A DNA stretch of 64,000 nt from Salegentibacter sp. 24. GTDB taxonomy: Bacteria > Bacteroidota > Bacteroidia > Flavobacteriales > Flavobacteriaceae. The notes beneath the pieces were generated by a model. That model worked only from the letters and a program-made list of their open reading frames with translations. It made no database searches and was not told where the DNA came from. Made by a program: the position numbers and the translations under genes. The stretch covers positions 62,001 through 126,000 of the forward strand of contig NZ_SNWE01000008.1 of NCBI RefSeq assembly GCF_004362395.1, given 5' to 3'. Below are positions 26,562-35,939 of the stretch, piece by piece (within the stretch, counting starts at the first letter, position 1; each line of letters begins with the position of its first letter).

Positions 26562-27305
26562 ATGAAGAATTACATTTTAGGAGTTTTAATTACAATGCTG
26601 ATCTTTGCCTGTAATACAGAGCAAGAAAACGCACAGCACATTATCGATAAGGCTATTGAAAATGCCGGAGGGGAACGCTATGAAAATGCTGAAATTAGTT
26701 TTGACTTCAGAAAAGGGAACTATAGGAGTAGGCGTAAAGAGGGAAAATTTGAGTTAGAACGAATTCTTGCAGATTCATCAGGAAAGCAGTACCGCGATTT
26801 GATAAGTAACCAGGGATTTAAACGGTACTACGGAGATAGTATAGTTCAACTTCCTGATTCTTTAAAAACCCTTTATAAGAATTCGGTAAATTCAGTACAT
26901 TACTTTGTCCACTTGCCCTTTGGTTTAAATGATGCCGCAGTGAACAAAAAATTAATAGGGATAGACAGCATATACAATCAGGAATATTATGAAATAAAAG
27001 TGACCTTTGATACCAAAGGAGGTGGGACAGATCACGAAGATGTATATGTATACTGGATTAATACACGAAATTACAAGGTCGATTATCTGGCCTATAGTTT
27101 TGAAGTAAATGAGGGAGGGCTGCGTTTTAGAAAAGCTTATAATCCAAGGACAATTCAGGGAATCAGGTTTGTAGATTATGAAAATTATTTTACCGAAAAC
27201 CTCGATACTCCATTACAGGAGTTGGACGATCTTTACCAGGCCAGGCAACTGGAATTACTTTCAAAAATTGAAAATAAAAATATAGAAGTAACTATTCCAG
27301 AATAA
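26562..27305 (+). CDS. DUF6503 family lipoprotein
   Basis: A 247-residue lipoprotein. The lipobox LIFAC puts the lipidated Cys at residue 17. After it comes the family start AQHIIDKAIENAGGERYENAEISFDFR, followed by mostly beta structure that suggests a LolA-like or similar half-barrel. No catalytic residues stand out. Outer-membrane or periplasmic location is expected; the function is unknown. It has its own promoter and precedes the aldehyde dehydrogenase gene by 130 bases. Confidence 0.8.
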   Translation: MKNYILGVLITMLIFACNTEQENAQHIIDKAIENAGGERYENAEISFDFRKGNYRSRRKEGKFELERILADSSGKQYRDLISNQGFKRYYGDSIVQLPDSLKTLYKNSVNSVHYFVHLPFGLNDAAVNKKLIGIDSIYNQEYYEIKVTFDTKGGGTDHEDVYVYWINTRNYKVDYLAYSFEVNEGGLRFRKAYNPRTIQGIRFVDYENYFTENLDTPLQELDDLYQARQLELLSKIENKNIEVTIPE

Positions 27306-27435
27306 AACCCGTAATAATCTTAGGTTAATCTGTTAATTCCTCATAATTAACGCGGTCTTTTAAAAGCTTTAACAGGGCCTTAATCCTTATTTCCTGCATC
27401 AGTTCATAACTTTAATTTTCAAAAAAAAAACAGTT

Positions 27436-28821
27436 ATGAAAGAAAAGACAATGAAGACAGTGAACCCAGCAACGGGTAAAGATTTAGAGACTTATAATTA
27501 TTTTACGGACCAGGAATCAAAAGACGCCGTGGAAGCCTGCCACCAGGCCTTTTTAAAATGGCGCGAAAAATCCCCAGAACAAAGAGCGGAAGTTATTAAA
27601 GCAATTGGCCAGAAGCTAACCGAGCACAAAGATGCATTGGTGAAGCTAATGACTGCGGAAATGGGAAAACTACTTCAACAAGGGGAACAGGAAGTTGATC
27701 TTTGCGCAGGTATATGTGAATGGACGGCAGCCCATGGTCCCGAAAATCTAAAAAATGAAGAACGAGAGTTGCCTGACGGAGGTCGCGGAATCATCACTTA
27801 TTCTCCACTTGGTGTAATTTACGGTATCCAACCCTGGAATTTTCCTGCATATCAAGTTATAAGATATGCAATTGCTAACCTTATGGCTGGTAACGGTATT
27901 CTTTTAAAGCATGCTGCGAATGTGACCGGCTCAGGATTATTAATTGAAAAGATATTCCAGGAAGCAGGTTTGCCGAAAGACCTTTTTAAAGTTCTTATAA
28001 TAGACCACGAACAATCGGATGCGATAATTGAACACGAGTTGGTTCGTGGTGTAACCTTAACTGGTAGTCCCGGAGCTGGGAAAATTATTGGTGAAAAAGC
28101 TGGTGCAAATTTGAAAAAAACAGTGCTGGAACTTGGTTCTAATGATGCTTATATGGTTTTAGAAGATGCTGATGTGGAGAAAGCTGTAAAATGGTGTGTG
28201 CAGGGAAGAATTTACAACAATGGGGAAACCTGTGTGGCTGCCAAAAGATTTATTGTGGTAGAAAAATTGTACGATCAGTTTAAAGAAGCTTTTGTTGAAA
28301 AAATGAAAAGCCTGAAAGCCGGTGACCCAACCAACAGTGATAATGATCTAGGGCCTATGGCCAGAAAAGATTTAAGAGAAGAATTGCACCAGCAGGTGGA
28401 AGACAGTGTTAAAAAAGGTGCAGCTGTTCTATGTGGTGGTGAAATTCCGGAAGGAGAAGGGTTTTATTATCCAGCTACAGTTTTGGCCAATGTAAAGCCC
28501 GGACAACCTGCTTACGATGATGAGCTTTTTGGCCCGGTAGCTTCTTTAATAAAGGCTAAAGATGATACAGATGCGATGAGAATTGCTAATGATAGTCGCT
28601 TTGGCCTTGGTGGGGGAATTTTCTCTGAGGATGTGGATAAAGCTGTACAACTTGCCAGCCAGCATTTTGATACCGGTATGGTATTTATAAATTCTTTCGG
28701 TTTAGCACAACCAAATATGCCTTTTGGTGGAGTGAAAAATTCAGGCTATGGTCGTGAACATGGTGGGTTCGGACTCAAAGAATTTGTAAACGCTAAAGCA
28801 ATTAATATTCTCAACGGATAG
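27436..28821 (+). CDS. gabD: NAD(P)-dependent succinate-semialdehyde dehydrogenase
   Basis: Oxidises succinate semialdehyde to succinate. The 461-residue aldehyde dehydrogenase fold has IQPWNFPAYQVIRYA near residue 133, the active-site LELGSND with Glu232 (Asn-Asp where many relatives have GG-K/N) and GETCVAAKR with the catalytic Cys266, then MPFGGVKNSGYGREHGG at the C-terminus. The start may be 27436 or the second ATG at 27451, which would give the usual MKTVNPATGK. It stands alone on the plus strand; substrate specificity is inferred from family resemblance. Confidence 0.88.
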   Translation: MKEKTMKTVNPATGKDLETYNYFTDQESKDAVEACHQAFLKWREKSPEQRAEVIKAIGQKLTEHKDALVKLMTAEMGKLLQQGEQEVDLCAGICEWTAAHGPENLKNEERELPDGGRGIITYSPLGVIYGIQPWNFPAYQVIRYAIANLMAGNGILLKHAANVTGSGLLIEKIFQEAGLPKDLFKVLIIDHEQSDAIIEHELVRGVTLTGSPGAGKIIGEKAGANLKKTVLELGSNDAYMVLEDADVEKAVKWCVQGRIYNNGETCVAAKRFIVVEKLYDQFKEAFVEKMKSLKAGDPTNSDNDLGPMARKDLREELHQQVEDSVKKGAAVLCGGEIPEGEGFYYPATVLANVKPGQPAYDDELFGPVASLIKAKDDTDAMRIANDSRFGLGGGIFSEDVDKAVQLASQHFDTGMVFINSFGLAQPNMPFGGVKNSGYGREHGGFGLKEFVNAKAINILNG

Positions 28822-28860
28822 GAGGCTTTTATTCAAGGATTAAGTTAAAGAGGTATTTTG

Positions 28861-28898
28861 AAAACTTGGTTGATGATTTATAATAGCAACTAAGTTTT
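28861..28898. terminator. Hairpin between convergent genes
   Basis: AAAACTTGGTTG and CAACTAAGTTTT pair over 12 positions (one G-U) around a 14-base loop, between the gabD stop at 28821 and the phosphatase stop at 28913. The A- and T-rich arm ends let it act as a terminator for both strands. Confidence 0.55.
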
Positions 28899-28912
28899 TG
28901 ATCTACCTTTTT

Positions 28913-29458
28913 TTAATCAAAATATAAAACTTTTGAAGTTCTGGAATTATCGGGATGAATAGTCACTATAAATAGACTTCCGTAAATGCTTTCATCCAAA
29001 TCATCGTATTTTTTCCTTCCTATAATATAGTTCACCCATTCCGGGTTAAGGTTGCTGTGACCCACTATCAGCACTGTTTTATTTTTTGTATTTTCTTGAA
29101 AATCTTTATCATTAAGCTTTTCGGTATTGTAAAATTTAATCTCTTTGTTTTGGGCCCGGGCAATAGGTTTAGCGGTATTTATAGTTCGTTTATAATCCGA
29201 ACTATAAATAAGGTCAAAATCGATATCTCTAAAGGTTTTAACCCAGTTTTCTGCACGTTTAATTCCTACATCAGTTAATTCAGGATCTTTGTCCATTTTA
29301 TCTGTGGTATCTTTTTCAGCGTGTCGAATAAAGTAATAGGTGGTAATGTCTTTATCAGGATCCTTAGCGTCTTTCATAATCTGTTCTGGCTCCTGATCTC
29401 CAAAATTGCAAGAGGTTAAAAGGATAAGGCTCAATAATAAAAAGTAAGGCTTCATCAT
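28913..29458 (-). CDS. Histidine phosphatase superfamily lipoprotein
   Basis: A 181-residue protein with a lipobox (LLTSC, Cys17) and the phosphoglycerate-mutase-like signature YFIRHAEKD near residue 43, whose His is the phospho-acceptor. The second catalytic His is in VLIVGHSNLNPEW near residue 131. The expected activity is phosphomonoester hydrolysis in the periplasm or at the cell surface; the substrate is unknown. Its ATG directly follows the stop of the phytase-like esterase gene (TAG-ATG), so both are translated from one mRNA and may act on related phosphate substrates. Confidence 0.87.
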   Translation of the reverse strand: MMKPYFLLLSLILLTSCNFGDQEPEQIMKDAKDPDKDITTYYFIRHAEKDTTDKMDKDPELTDVGIKRAENWVKTFRDIDFDLIYSSDYKRTINTAKPIARAQNKEIKFYNTEKLNDKDFQENTKNKTVLIVGHSNLNPEWVNYIIGRKKYDDLDESIYGSLFIVTIHPDNSRTSKVLYFD

Positions 29459-30544
29459 CTACTTTATTTCCAGTTCTAAGAGAATAAATTGTGTAATTTG
29501 ATCGCTAAAGCTACTAAAATTATCGTCCGATACGAGGATTAAAGATTTTTTTCCGTTCGGTAAATCAGGGCCAAATGTCATTCCTTCAATATTATCTATG
29601 GTTTTTTTGGTAAGAAATTCCTTAACCGATTTAAAGTTGAAAACCAATCGCTTAGAAGCCTTTTGATATTCGTTTTTGCTTAGATTTTCCATTTTTAAGG
29701 TATTGGTGGCCTTGGAAGCATCTACATCAAAAATCTTTACAGTATTTCCGTTAGAACCATAGCCAGCGGAGTATGCGCGTTCTAAAACCAGGAATTTATC
29801 TTCGGCATATTCTAGAATTTCGGTGACCCCATTGATAGCAAACCAGTTGATAGGAAATTTTGAAATCCCATCCGGGGTATAAACGAATTGCCTTTGGGCA
29901 GTTTGGGTGTTTTTATTAAGTTTTGTAAACCTAAGCGGAGATTTTGTAGGATAAATTTTTGGTTTAGGTCCGTCCAGTTCCAGTGGAAGTTCCGTCGCGA
30001 CCCAGTAGCCAGATTTGTCAAAACTTTCAGACAAACCTTCAAACACACCGTTATTCCTTGGTTTTTGTGTTCCTGAGGCTTTAAAGTACTCCGGGATTTG
30101 ATAAGCTGAAAGAAAAGCTCCTTCGGATGAAATAGTGAAAACCGATGGGTGTTTGTTGTTATGTATGGAACCTTCAGCAGAAATAACCAGTTCATTTTTA
30201 TTAATTCGAATGCCTTCTAGATCCGGAGTGTGATGGGTATAAAAATTATTGTCCTTTAACACAATAACATCCTTTATAATGACCGTATCTATGGACCGAT
30301 TAATCAATGGAATTTCAGCCTTGTAAATTCTTGGCTGGGAGGCCTGGTCACAAACCAGGTAATACATTCCTTTATGATAATCTATTGCTGATAGTCCGCC
30401 GATTTTAGTGCCTTCAATTTTTAAGTTTTGGGGAATAATAACATCGTCCAAATAACGGAGTTCAAGATTTGATTCATCTATTTTTTTGGTGGTAGCACAG
30501 CCTAAAATTCCAATAGAAAGTAGCGATATTAAGATTTTTTTCAT
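29459..30544 (-). CDS. Esterase-like activity of phytase family lipoprotein
   Basis: A 361-residue lipoprotein (lipobox ILGC, Cys16) of the phytase-like family PF13449. GGLSAIDYHKGMYYLVCDQ near residue 49, DLEGIRINKNELVISAEGS near 109 and NGVFEGLSESFDKSGYWVATE near 163 are its typical segments, consistent with a beta-propeller. Family members are annotated from phytase-linked esterase activity; the true substrate is uncertain. First gene of a two-gene operon with the histidine phosphatase. Confidence 0.85.
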   Translation of the reverse strand: MKKILISLLSIGILGCATTKKIDESNLELRYLDDVIIPQNLKIEGTKIGGLSAIDYHKGMYYLVCDQASQPRIYKAEIPLINRSIDTVIIKDVIVLKDNNFYTHHTPDLEGIRINKNELVISAEGSIHNNKHPSVFTISSEGAFLSAYQIPEYFKASGTQKPRNNGVFEGLSESFDKSGYWVATELPLELDGPKPKIYPTKSPLRFTKLNKNTQTAQRQFVYTPDGISKFPINWFAINGVTEILEYAEDKFLVLERAYSAGYGSNGNTVKIFDVDASKATNTLKMENLSKNEYQKASKRLVFNFKSVKEFLTKKTIDNIEGMTFGPDLPNGKKSLILVSDDNFSSFSDQITQFILLELEIK

Positions 30545-30665
30545 TAACCGATTTTAAAGTTCAAAAATAACAAATCCTTAAGAGAATTATGGGAGTTTAT
30601 TGAGAGTTTAAGCCGATGTCATATTGTAATTTGGTCTTTATAATTAACACCTAAAACCAATAATT

Positions 30666-30851
30666 ATGAATAATGATCAGTTAGAAGGAAAGTGGAATCA
30701 AGTAAAAGGTCAATTTAAGCAGAAATATGGCGATGTGACCGATGATGATACTACTTATTCTGAAGGAAAGTTTGATGAAATGCTAGGTCGTTTACAGGAA
30801 AAAACTGGGAAGACCAAAGAAGAACTAAAAAAGGAAATCGATAGGATGTAA
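30666..30851 (+). CDS. CsbD family stress-response protein
   Basis: A 61-residue hydrophilic protein of the CsbD family (YjbJ in E. coli). It shows the family core DQLEGKWNQVKGQFKQKYGDVTDDD at residues 4-28 and ends with a Lys/Glu-rich helix. Relatives accumulate under general stress, but their activity is not known. It stands alone with a strong terminator 24 bases after its stop and lies opposite clpB. Confidence 0.92.
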   Translation: MNNDQLEGKWNQVKGQFKQKYGDVTDDDTTYSEGKFDEMLGRLQEKTGKTKEELKKEIDRM

Positions 30852-30874
30852 TGCTTATCTGTGAAAAAGAGAAA

Positions 30875-30904
30875 AGGCCGTCTAAATTAATTTTTAGACG
30901 GCCT
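30875..30904. terminator. Bidirectional intrinsic terminator between csbD and clpB
   Basis: AGGCCGTCTAAA and TTTAGACGGCCT form a perfect 12-base-pair stem with a 6-base loop. The plus side continues CTTTTTTTAT and the minus side TTTTCTCTTTTT, so it can end both convergent transcripts. Confidence 0.9.
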
Positions 30905-30927
30905 CTTTTTTATAAGAAAATTTAAAT

Positions 30928-33534
30928 TTATTCTGTTTCTACCGGGTTGGTTTCATTTCTGAAAACCAATTCATCATCAAACTCATCTAATAGAATAATA
31001 TGATCGGTTTTGATAGTTCCGGCCAGAATTTCTTTGGAAAGTTTATTTAAAACCTCCCGTTGAACCACTCTTTTTACCGGTCTTGCGCCGAATTGGGGAT
31101 CAAATCCGCGACCGGCCAGATAACTGATTGCTTCCTCAGTGGCATCCAGCACAATATGTTGTTTCTCTAGCATTTTCTTCACGTCTTTGAGCTGAAGAGA
31201 TACTATTTTCTTGATATCTTTTTGGGTTAACGGACTAAACATGATAATATCATCTATCCTGTTTATAAATTCCGGCCTTACACTTTGTTTTAATAAGGCG
31301 AGAACTTCAGTTTTAGCTGAATCCATTGCCGTATCAGGATCCTTCACATTTTCATATTTATCCTGAATAATATGGCTTCCCATATTGGAGGTCATAATGA
31401 TAATGGTATTTTTAAAATCTGCTAAACGCCCTTTATTGTCCGTTAATCTTCCTTCATCCAGCACCTGTAGTAAAATGTTGAACGTATCAGGATGAGCCTT
31501 TTCAATTTCATCTAAAAGAATTACCGAATAAGGTTTTCTACGCACGGCTTCGGTAAGCTGACCTCCTTCATCATATCCAACATATCCCGGAGGTGCTCCG
31601 ACTAAACGGCTCACCGCATGTCGTTCTTGATATTCACTCATATCAATACGCGTCATAGCGGCTTCATCATCGAATAAATATTCGGCCAGTGCTTTTGCAA
31701 GCTCGGTTTTTCCAACGCCTGTTGTCCCCAGGAATAGGAATGTACCGATAGGTCTTTTTTGATCCTGCAGACCTGCCCGACTTCTTCTTACGGCATCACT
31801 TACGGCAATTATAGCTTCTTCCTGCCCAACAACTCGTTTGTGAAGTTCGTCTTCCAGTATTAATAATTTCTCACGATCACTTTGTAGCATCTTGGTTACC
31901 GGAATCCCGGTCCATTTAGCTACTACGTCTGCGATATCTTCGTTGGTAACTTCTTCCTGAATAAGGGATTTTTCATTCTGATTTTCCGCAACGGTCTTTT
32001 GTAATTCTTCAAGTTTTTCCTGGGCTTCTTTTATTTTTCCATAACGAATTTCTGCTACTTTCCCATAGTCACCTTCACGTTCGGCTCGCTCGGCTTCCAG
32101 TTTAAAGTTTTCGATATCAGATTTTAAATTCTGAATACTATCTACTACCCCTTTTTCATTCTGCCAGCGTGCGTGTAGTTCATTTCTTTCTTCTTTTATA
32201 TTTGCCAGGTCGGCACGAAGCATTTTTAGTTTGCTCTCGTCTTTTTCCCGTTTTATAGCTTCAATTTCGATCTCCAACTGCATAATTCTTCTATCCAGAA
32301 CATCGAGTTCTTCCGGTTTTGAATTGATCTCCATTCGTAGTTTAGAAGCCGCTTCATCCATTAAGTCTATAGCTTTATCAGGTAAAAAACGATTGGTGAT
32401 ATAACGTTGTGATAATTCTACGGCAGCAATAATAGCTTCATCTTTGATTCGGACCTTATGATGAGTTTCATATTTTTCCTTAATTCCCCTTAGAATGGAA
32501 ATTGCGCTTTCGGTATCGGGTTCATTCACTATTACTTTTTGAAAACGTCTTTCTAGGGCCTTATCTTTTTCAAAATATTTTTGATACTCATCTAAAGTAG
32601 TGGCGCCAATTGCACGCAGTTCACCACGAGCCAGAGCCGGTTTTAAAATATTGGCAGCATCCATGGCACCCTGTCCTCCACCAGCGCCTACCAGGGTGTG
32701 GATTTCATCTATAAACAAAACAATATTGCCATCGCTGGAGGTTACTTCTTTTATTACCGCTTTAAGGCGTTCCTCAAACTCACCTTTATATTTAGCCCCG
32801 GCAATAAGTGCTCCCATATCCAGGTTATAAATCACTTTATTCTTGAGGTTATCCGGAATATCACCGGCAATAATCCTATGGGCCAAACCTTCAGCGATCG
32901 CTGTTTTCCCCGTTCCGGGTTCCCCAACTAACATAGGGTTGTTTTTTGTTCTTCTAGAAAGAATTTGTAGAATTCTCCTGATTTCCTCATCCCGGCCAAT
33001 TACAGGATCCATTTTTCCTTCTTCGGCCATCCGATTTAGATTGATGGCATATTTATCCAGGGCGTTATAAGTTTCTTCGGCACTTTGTGAAGTAACACGG
33101 TCCCCCTTGCGCAATTCTTCTATTGCAGCTTTCAGTGAATTTTCAGTGGCACCCTGATCTTTTAATATTTGCGCGACTTTACTCGAGGATTTAAAAATAG
33201 CCAGAATAAGATGTTCAATGGATACATATTCATCTTTCATTTTTTTGGCAATCGTTGAAGCCTCATTAACCATTTTTCCTGCTTCACGGGAAAGAATAAT
33301 ATCACCACCACTAACTTTTGGAAAACTCTGTAAGGTTTTATCTAGAATATCGTTAAAGAGATTAACGTTAATATTTAATTTTTTTAGCAAAAATGGAGCT
33401 ACATTTTCATCGACAATACTAATTGCCTTAAAAATATGTTCGTTCTCAATTTGCTGATGGCCCAGTTCCTGTGCAAGTTGTTGTGCCTGCTGAATTGCCT
33501 CTTGTGATTTTATGGTAAAGTTGTTGAAATTCAT
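30928..33534 (-). CDS. clpB: ATP-dependent disaggregase ClpB
   Basis: Hexameric AAA+ chaperone that pulls polypeptides out of aggregates together with DnaK. The 868-residue protein has the N-domain ([17 protein letters not shown]), NBD1 with Walker [10 protein letters not shown] near residue 205, a coiled-coil M-domain at about 400-530 rich in Glu/Lys, and NBD2 with GTTGVGKTE near residue 605 and the sensor region [10 protein letters not shown] near 815. Nothing is missing. The upstream gap has a promoter flanked by two similar imperfect palindromes, see the site at 33587-33629. Confidence 0.98.
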   Translation of the reverse strand: MNFNNFTIKSQEAIQQAQQLAQELGHQQIENEHIFKAISIVDENVAPFLLKKLNINVNLFNDILDKTLQSFPKVSGGDIILSREAGKMVNEASTIAKKMKDEYVSIEHLILAIFKSSSKVAQILKDQGATENSLKAAIEELRKGDRVTSQSAEETYNALDKYAINLNRMAEEGKMDPVIGRDEEIRRILQILSRRTKNNPMLVGEPGTGKTAIAEGLAHRIIAGDIPDNLKNKVIYNLDMGALIAGAKYKGEFEERLKAVIKEVTSSDGNIVLFIDEIHTLVGAGGGQGAMDAANILKPALARGELRAIGATTLDEYQKYFEKDKALERRFQKVIVNEPDTESAISILRGIKEKYETHHKVRIKDEAIIAAVELSQRYITNRFLPDKAIDLMDEAASKLRMEINSKPEELDVLDRRIMQLEIEIEAIKREKDESKLKMLRADLANIKEERNELHARWQNEKGVVDSIQNLKSDIENFKLEAERAEREGDYGKVAEIRYGKIKEAQEKLEELQKTVAENQNEKSLIQEEVTNEDIADVVAKWTGIPVTKMLQSDREKLLILEDELHKRVVGQEEAIIAVSDAVRRSRAGLQDQKRPIGTFLFLGTTGVGKTELAKALAEYLFDDEAAMTRIDMSEYQERHAVSRLVGAPPGYVGYDEGGQLTEAVRRKPYSVILLDEIEKAHPDTFNILLQVLDEGRLTDNKGRLADFKNTIIIMTSNMGSHIIQDKYENVKDPDTAMDSAKTEVLALLKQSVRPEFINRIDDIIMFSPLTQKDIKKIVSLQLKDVKKMLEKQHIVLDATEEAISYLAGRGFDPQFGARPVKRVVQREVLNKLSKEILAGTIKTDHIILLDEFDDELVFRNETNPVETE

Positions 33535-33586
33535 AGTCGATTATTTTTTAAAGAATAAAGCAATTGATATACCATTAAAAAATTAA

Positions 33587-33629
33587 GACAAAATGACCGA
33601 TTTTACTTCAAAATTAACGTCAAATTGAC
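33587..33629 (-). promoter_or_regulatory. clpB promoter flanked by two imperfect palindromes (candidate operator)
   Basis: Read on the minus strand, GTCAATTTGAC (33629-33619) is a near-perfect palindrome, TAATTTTG (33616-33609) matches the Bacteroidota -7 element, and GTCATTTTGTC (33597-33587) is a second copy with 9 of 11 bases equal. The copies start 32 bases apart, about three helical turns, one in the promoter spacer and one just after the predicted start of transcription. This is the geometry of a repressor site. A heat-shock regulator is an inference. Confidence 0.5.
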
Positions 33630-33717
33630 ATTTGGGTTAAAGTTTTTAAAATTAGTTTTGAATTGCGGTGCATATTAAATTTATTAAGAATTAATTTTAT
33701 ACGAAAGAAAATAAACT

Positions 33718-34107
33718 ATGGGATTATTAGATAAAATATTTAAGAGTGATGGAGATGATACCAAAGAAACAACTGAATTTCCGTGGACGGATTTAACCGA
33801 TAAAGATCAAATAACCATTGCAAAAGAAGAATCAAAGGATAGGTTAATTGGTATTTTCAAGCATTCTACCCGGTGTGGTATTAGCCGCATGGTACTTAAA
33901 AATTTTGAAAAGCAATATGAGGATAGTGAAAATACCAAGCTCTATTTTCTGGATTTGGTAAAGTATCGGGATATATCTAATGCGGTGGCCGATGAACTAG
34001 GGGTAAGACACGAAAGTCCGCAATTAATCGTTTTAAGGGATAACAAGGTAGTGCATCACGCATCCCATCAGGATATAGACGCGGCTAATTTGAAGGAACT
34101 CAGGTAG
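33718..34107 (+). CDS. ytxJ: Bacillithiol-system redox protein YtxJ
   Basis: A 129-residue thioredoxin-fold protein. FKHSTRCGIS puts a single Cys53 in a C-x-x-S motif, as in the monothiol bacilliredoxin-like YtxJ family, and ESPQLIVLRDNKVVHHASH supplies the cis-Pro region. It is expected to act on proteins S-bacillithiolated under oxidative stress, which implies that the organism makes bacillithiol; the biosynthesis genes are not in the window. Divergent from clpB. Confidence 0.85.
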   Translation: MGLLDKIFKSDGDDTKETTEFPWTDLTDKDQITIAKEESKDRLIGIFKHSTRCGISRMVLKNFEKQYEDSENTKLYFLDLVKYRDISNAVADELGVRHESPQLIVLRDNKVVHHASHQDIDAANLKELR

Positions 34108-34199
34108 TAGATAAATTCCTGTTAAAATACACCTCGGCTTAAGGAGGATGGATTTGCCTTTGTATCTTTTAAGTGAGAAAATCAATAAACTAAATAGTG

Positions 34200-34436
34200 A
34201 TGGCTAAGAAGGAAGATATTAAAAAACTTGAGGAAAACTGGGAGTCTTTAAAACAGGAAGATAAAGACAGGGAGAAAGAGGAGTTTCGTGATCTGAAACA
34301 AAAGGAAGAAGAGGCAGGAAAACGAAGACAAAAAGATAAAAAAAAACTTTCAAAAAGCGATAAAGCCTCAGCCCGGGAAGAGCGAGAATTTATGGACCAG
34401 ACCCAGAAGGAGAAGACCAATAAGAAAGGCAGGTAA
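34200..34436 (+). CDS. Small highly charged hypothetical protein
   Basis: A 78-residue protein made almost wholly of Lys, Glu, Asp, Arg and Gln, predicted as one long helix or disorder (EENWESLKQEDKDREKEEF ... KTNKKGR). The ATG at 34200 is preferred over the overlapping GTG at 34197. A strong terminator follows 30 bases after the stop, which supports a real gene. The opposite-strand open frame over the same bases reads as Ser/Phe-rich and is a shadow. Function unknown; the charge pattern resembles small stress proteins. Confidence 0.65.
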   Translation: MAKKEDIKKLEENWESLKQEDKDREKEEFRDLKQKEEEAGKRRQKDKKKLSKSDKASAREEREFMDQTQKEKTNKKGR

Positions 34437-34466
34437 AAATAAGTACCTGACCTTGTCGCTAAAAAA

Positions 34467-34502
34467 TAAAAGCCTCACAATTTCAAATATGTGAGGCTTT
34501 TA
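34467..34502. terminator. Bidirectional intrinsic terminator
   Basis: TAAAAGCCTCACA and TGTGAGGCTTTTA form a perfect 13-base-pair stem around a 10-base loop between the small charged-protein gene and the convergent fumarylacetoacetase gene. A- and T-rich flanks suit both directions. Confidence 0.88.
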
Positions 34503-34539
34503 TTAAAGTAAAACCTTTTTTTTTGATAAAAATATAGCT

Positions 34540-35829
34540 TTATTTCTTTTTAGGTTCAAAAACCGGCAGTAACTGGCTGCTTACTTCACCAAAACCGATC
34601 CTTCTGCCTTTGCTTTGGCAATAGCCCCTCATAATTACCGTGTCGTAATCTTCAATAAATTTGCGCTGGCTACCGTCTTTGAGTTTAATGGGCTTTTCTC
34701 CTTTCCAGGAAAGTTCTAACATAGAACCATAGCTGTCCGGAGTTTTGCCTGAAATAGTTCCCGAAGCCATCATATCCCCTGAATTAACAGGACATCCATT
34801 TACCGTATGATGGGCTAGTTGCTGACTCATATTCCAGTACATATTTTTGAAATTGGTTTTTGCCAGCGGGGTTTCTTCCGAGTTTTCTGGTTGAAGAGAA
34901 ACTTCAAGATGAATGTCGAAGCTTTTCTTACCGGTGCTCCTAAGGTAGGGCAATAATTCTATTTCAGGTTTCGGGCTTTCAGTTCTAAAAGGTTCCAAGG
35001 CGTCTAAAGTAACGATCCAGGGAGAAATAGAAGAAGCAAAATTCTTGGCTAAAAAAGGTCCTAATGGTACATATTCCCAGGTCTGGATATCTCTGGCACT
35101 CCAGTCATTAAACAATACCATCCCAAAGATATATTCTTCAGCCTCTTCAATTGGAATCGGCTCTCCTAAAACATTTGCATCTGTGGTGATAAAAGCCATT
35201 TCAACTTCAAAATCTACTCTTTGAGATGGACCAAAAACAGGAGTGTCCGCATCTTTTGGTTTTGTTTGACCCTGAGGGCGATGAACCGGGATGCCACTAG
35301 GAATTATCGAAGAACTTCTTCCATGGTAACCAACAGGGATGTGCAGCCAGTTTGGCAAGAGCGCGTTATCAGGATCTCGAAACATCGTACCTACATTGGT
35401 TGCGTGTTCCTTGCTCGAATAGAAATCGGTATAATCCCCAACCTGAACCGGCATTTGCATCTCAATCTCATCCAGGGTGAAAAGCACACGACTTCTGTGC
35501 TCTTCATTATCCCTTAATTTGGCATTCTTTACATCGAAAATATCAGCAATTCGATTACGAACCAGACGCCAGGTCTTTTTTCCGTCAGAAATAAAATCGT
35601 TTAGGGTATCCTGTAAAAATATATCATCGGTTAACGGAATTCCTTCAAAATAGCCCAATTGGTGCAATGCGCCAAGGTCTATCGCAAAGTCTCCAATACG
35701 GGAACCTATGGTGATTACATCGTCCCGGGTAAGGAATACCCCAAAAGGAATATTCTGAATAGGGAAATCGGTGTTTTCCGAAGTTTCCAACCAGGTTTTT
35801 CTATTTGGGTCGTTAGCTGTAATAGGCAT
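34540..35829 (-). CDS. fahA: Fumarylacetoacetase
   Basis: Cleaves 4-fumarylacetoacetate to fumarate and acetoacetate, the last step of tyrosine/homogentisate breakdown. The start is set at 35829 (MPITANDPNRKTW); the longer frame to 35868 is unsupported. The 429-residue protein has the N-terminal FAH domain and the catalytic domain with YTDFYSSKEHATNVG near residue 128, VDFEVEMAFI near 204 and FNDWSARDIQTWEY near 239 (metal-binding Asp and Glu). Other tyrosine-degradation genes are not in the window. Confidence 0.95.
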   Translation of the reverse strand: MPITANDPNRKTWLETSENTDFPIQNIPFGVFLTRDDVITIGSRIGDFAIDLGALHQLGYFEGIPLTDDIFLQDTLNDFISDGKKTWRLVRNRIADIFDVKNAKLRDNEEHRSRVLFTLDEIEMQMPVQVGDYTDFYSSKEHATNVGTMFRDPDNALLPNWLHIPVGYHGRSSSIIPSGIPVHRPQGQTKPKDADTPVFGPSQRVDFEVEMAFITTDANVLGEPIPIEEAEEYIFGMVLFNDWSARDIQTWEYVPLGPFLAKNFASSISPWIVTLDALEPFRTESPKPEIELLPYLRSTGKKSFDIHLEVSLQPENSEETPLAKTNFKNMYWNMSQQLAHHTVNGCPVNSGDMMASGTISGKTPDSYGSMLELSWKGEKPIKLKDGSQRKFIEDYDTVIMRGYCQSKGRRIGFGEVSSQLLPVFEPKKK

Positions 35830-35905
35830 ATGAATTTTTGTTTTTATTAAGAAATCTAATGAATCCAAATATATTATTTTCCTGTTATTAACCGAATGTA
35901 TTTCT

Positions 35906-35913
35906 TACTTTTG
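35906..35913 (+). promoter_or_regulatory. -7 element of the glyA promoter
   Basis: TACTTTTG matches TAnnTTTG, 26 bases before the glyA ATG at 35940. No clear TTG lies at the expected upstream spacing, so only the proximal element is supported. Confidence 0.4.
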
Positions 35914-35939
35914 ATGAATATTTAACGTAAACTTTTGAA

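Noticed and set aside
34190-34420. Minus-strand open frame of 76 codons over the small charged-protein gene
   Set aside because: Its product is Ser/Phe-rich and mirrors the Lys/Glu codons of the other strand; the plus-strand gene has the better start and terminator.
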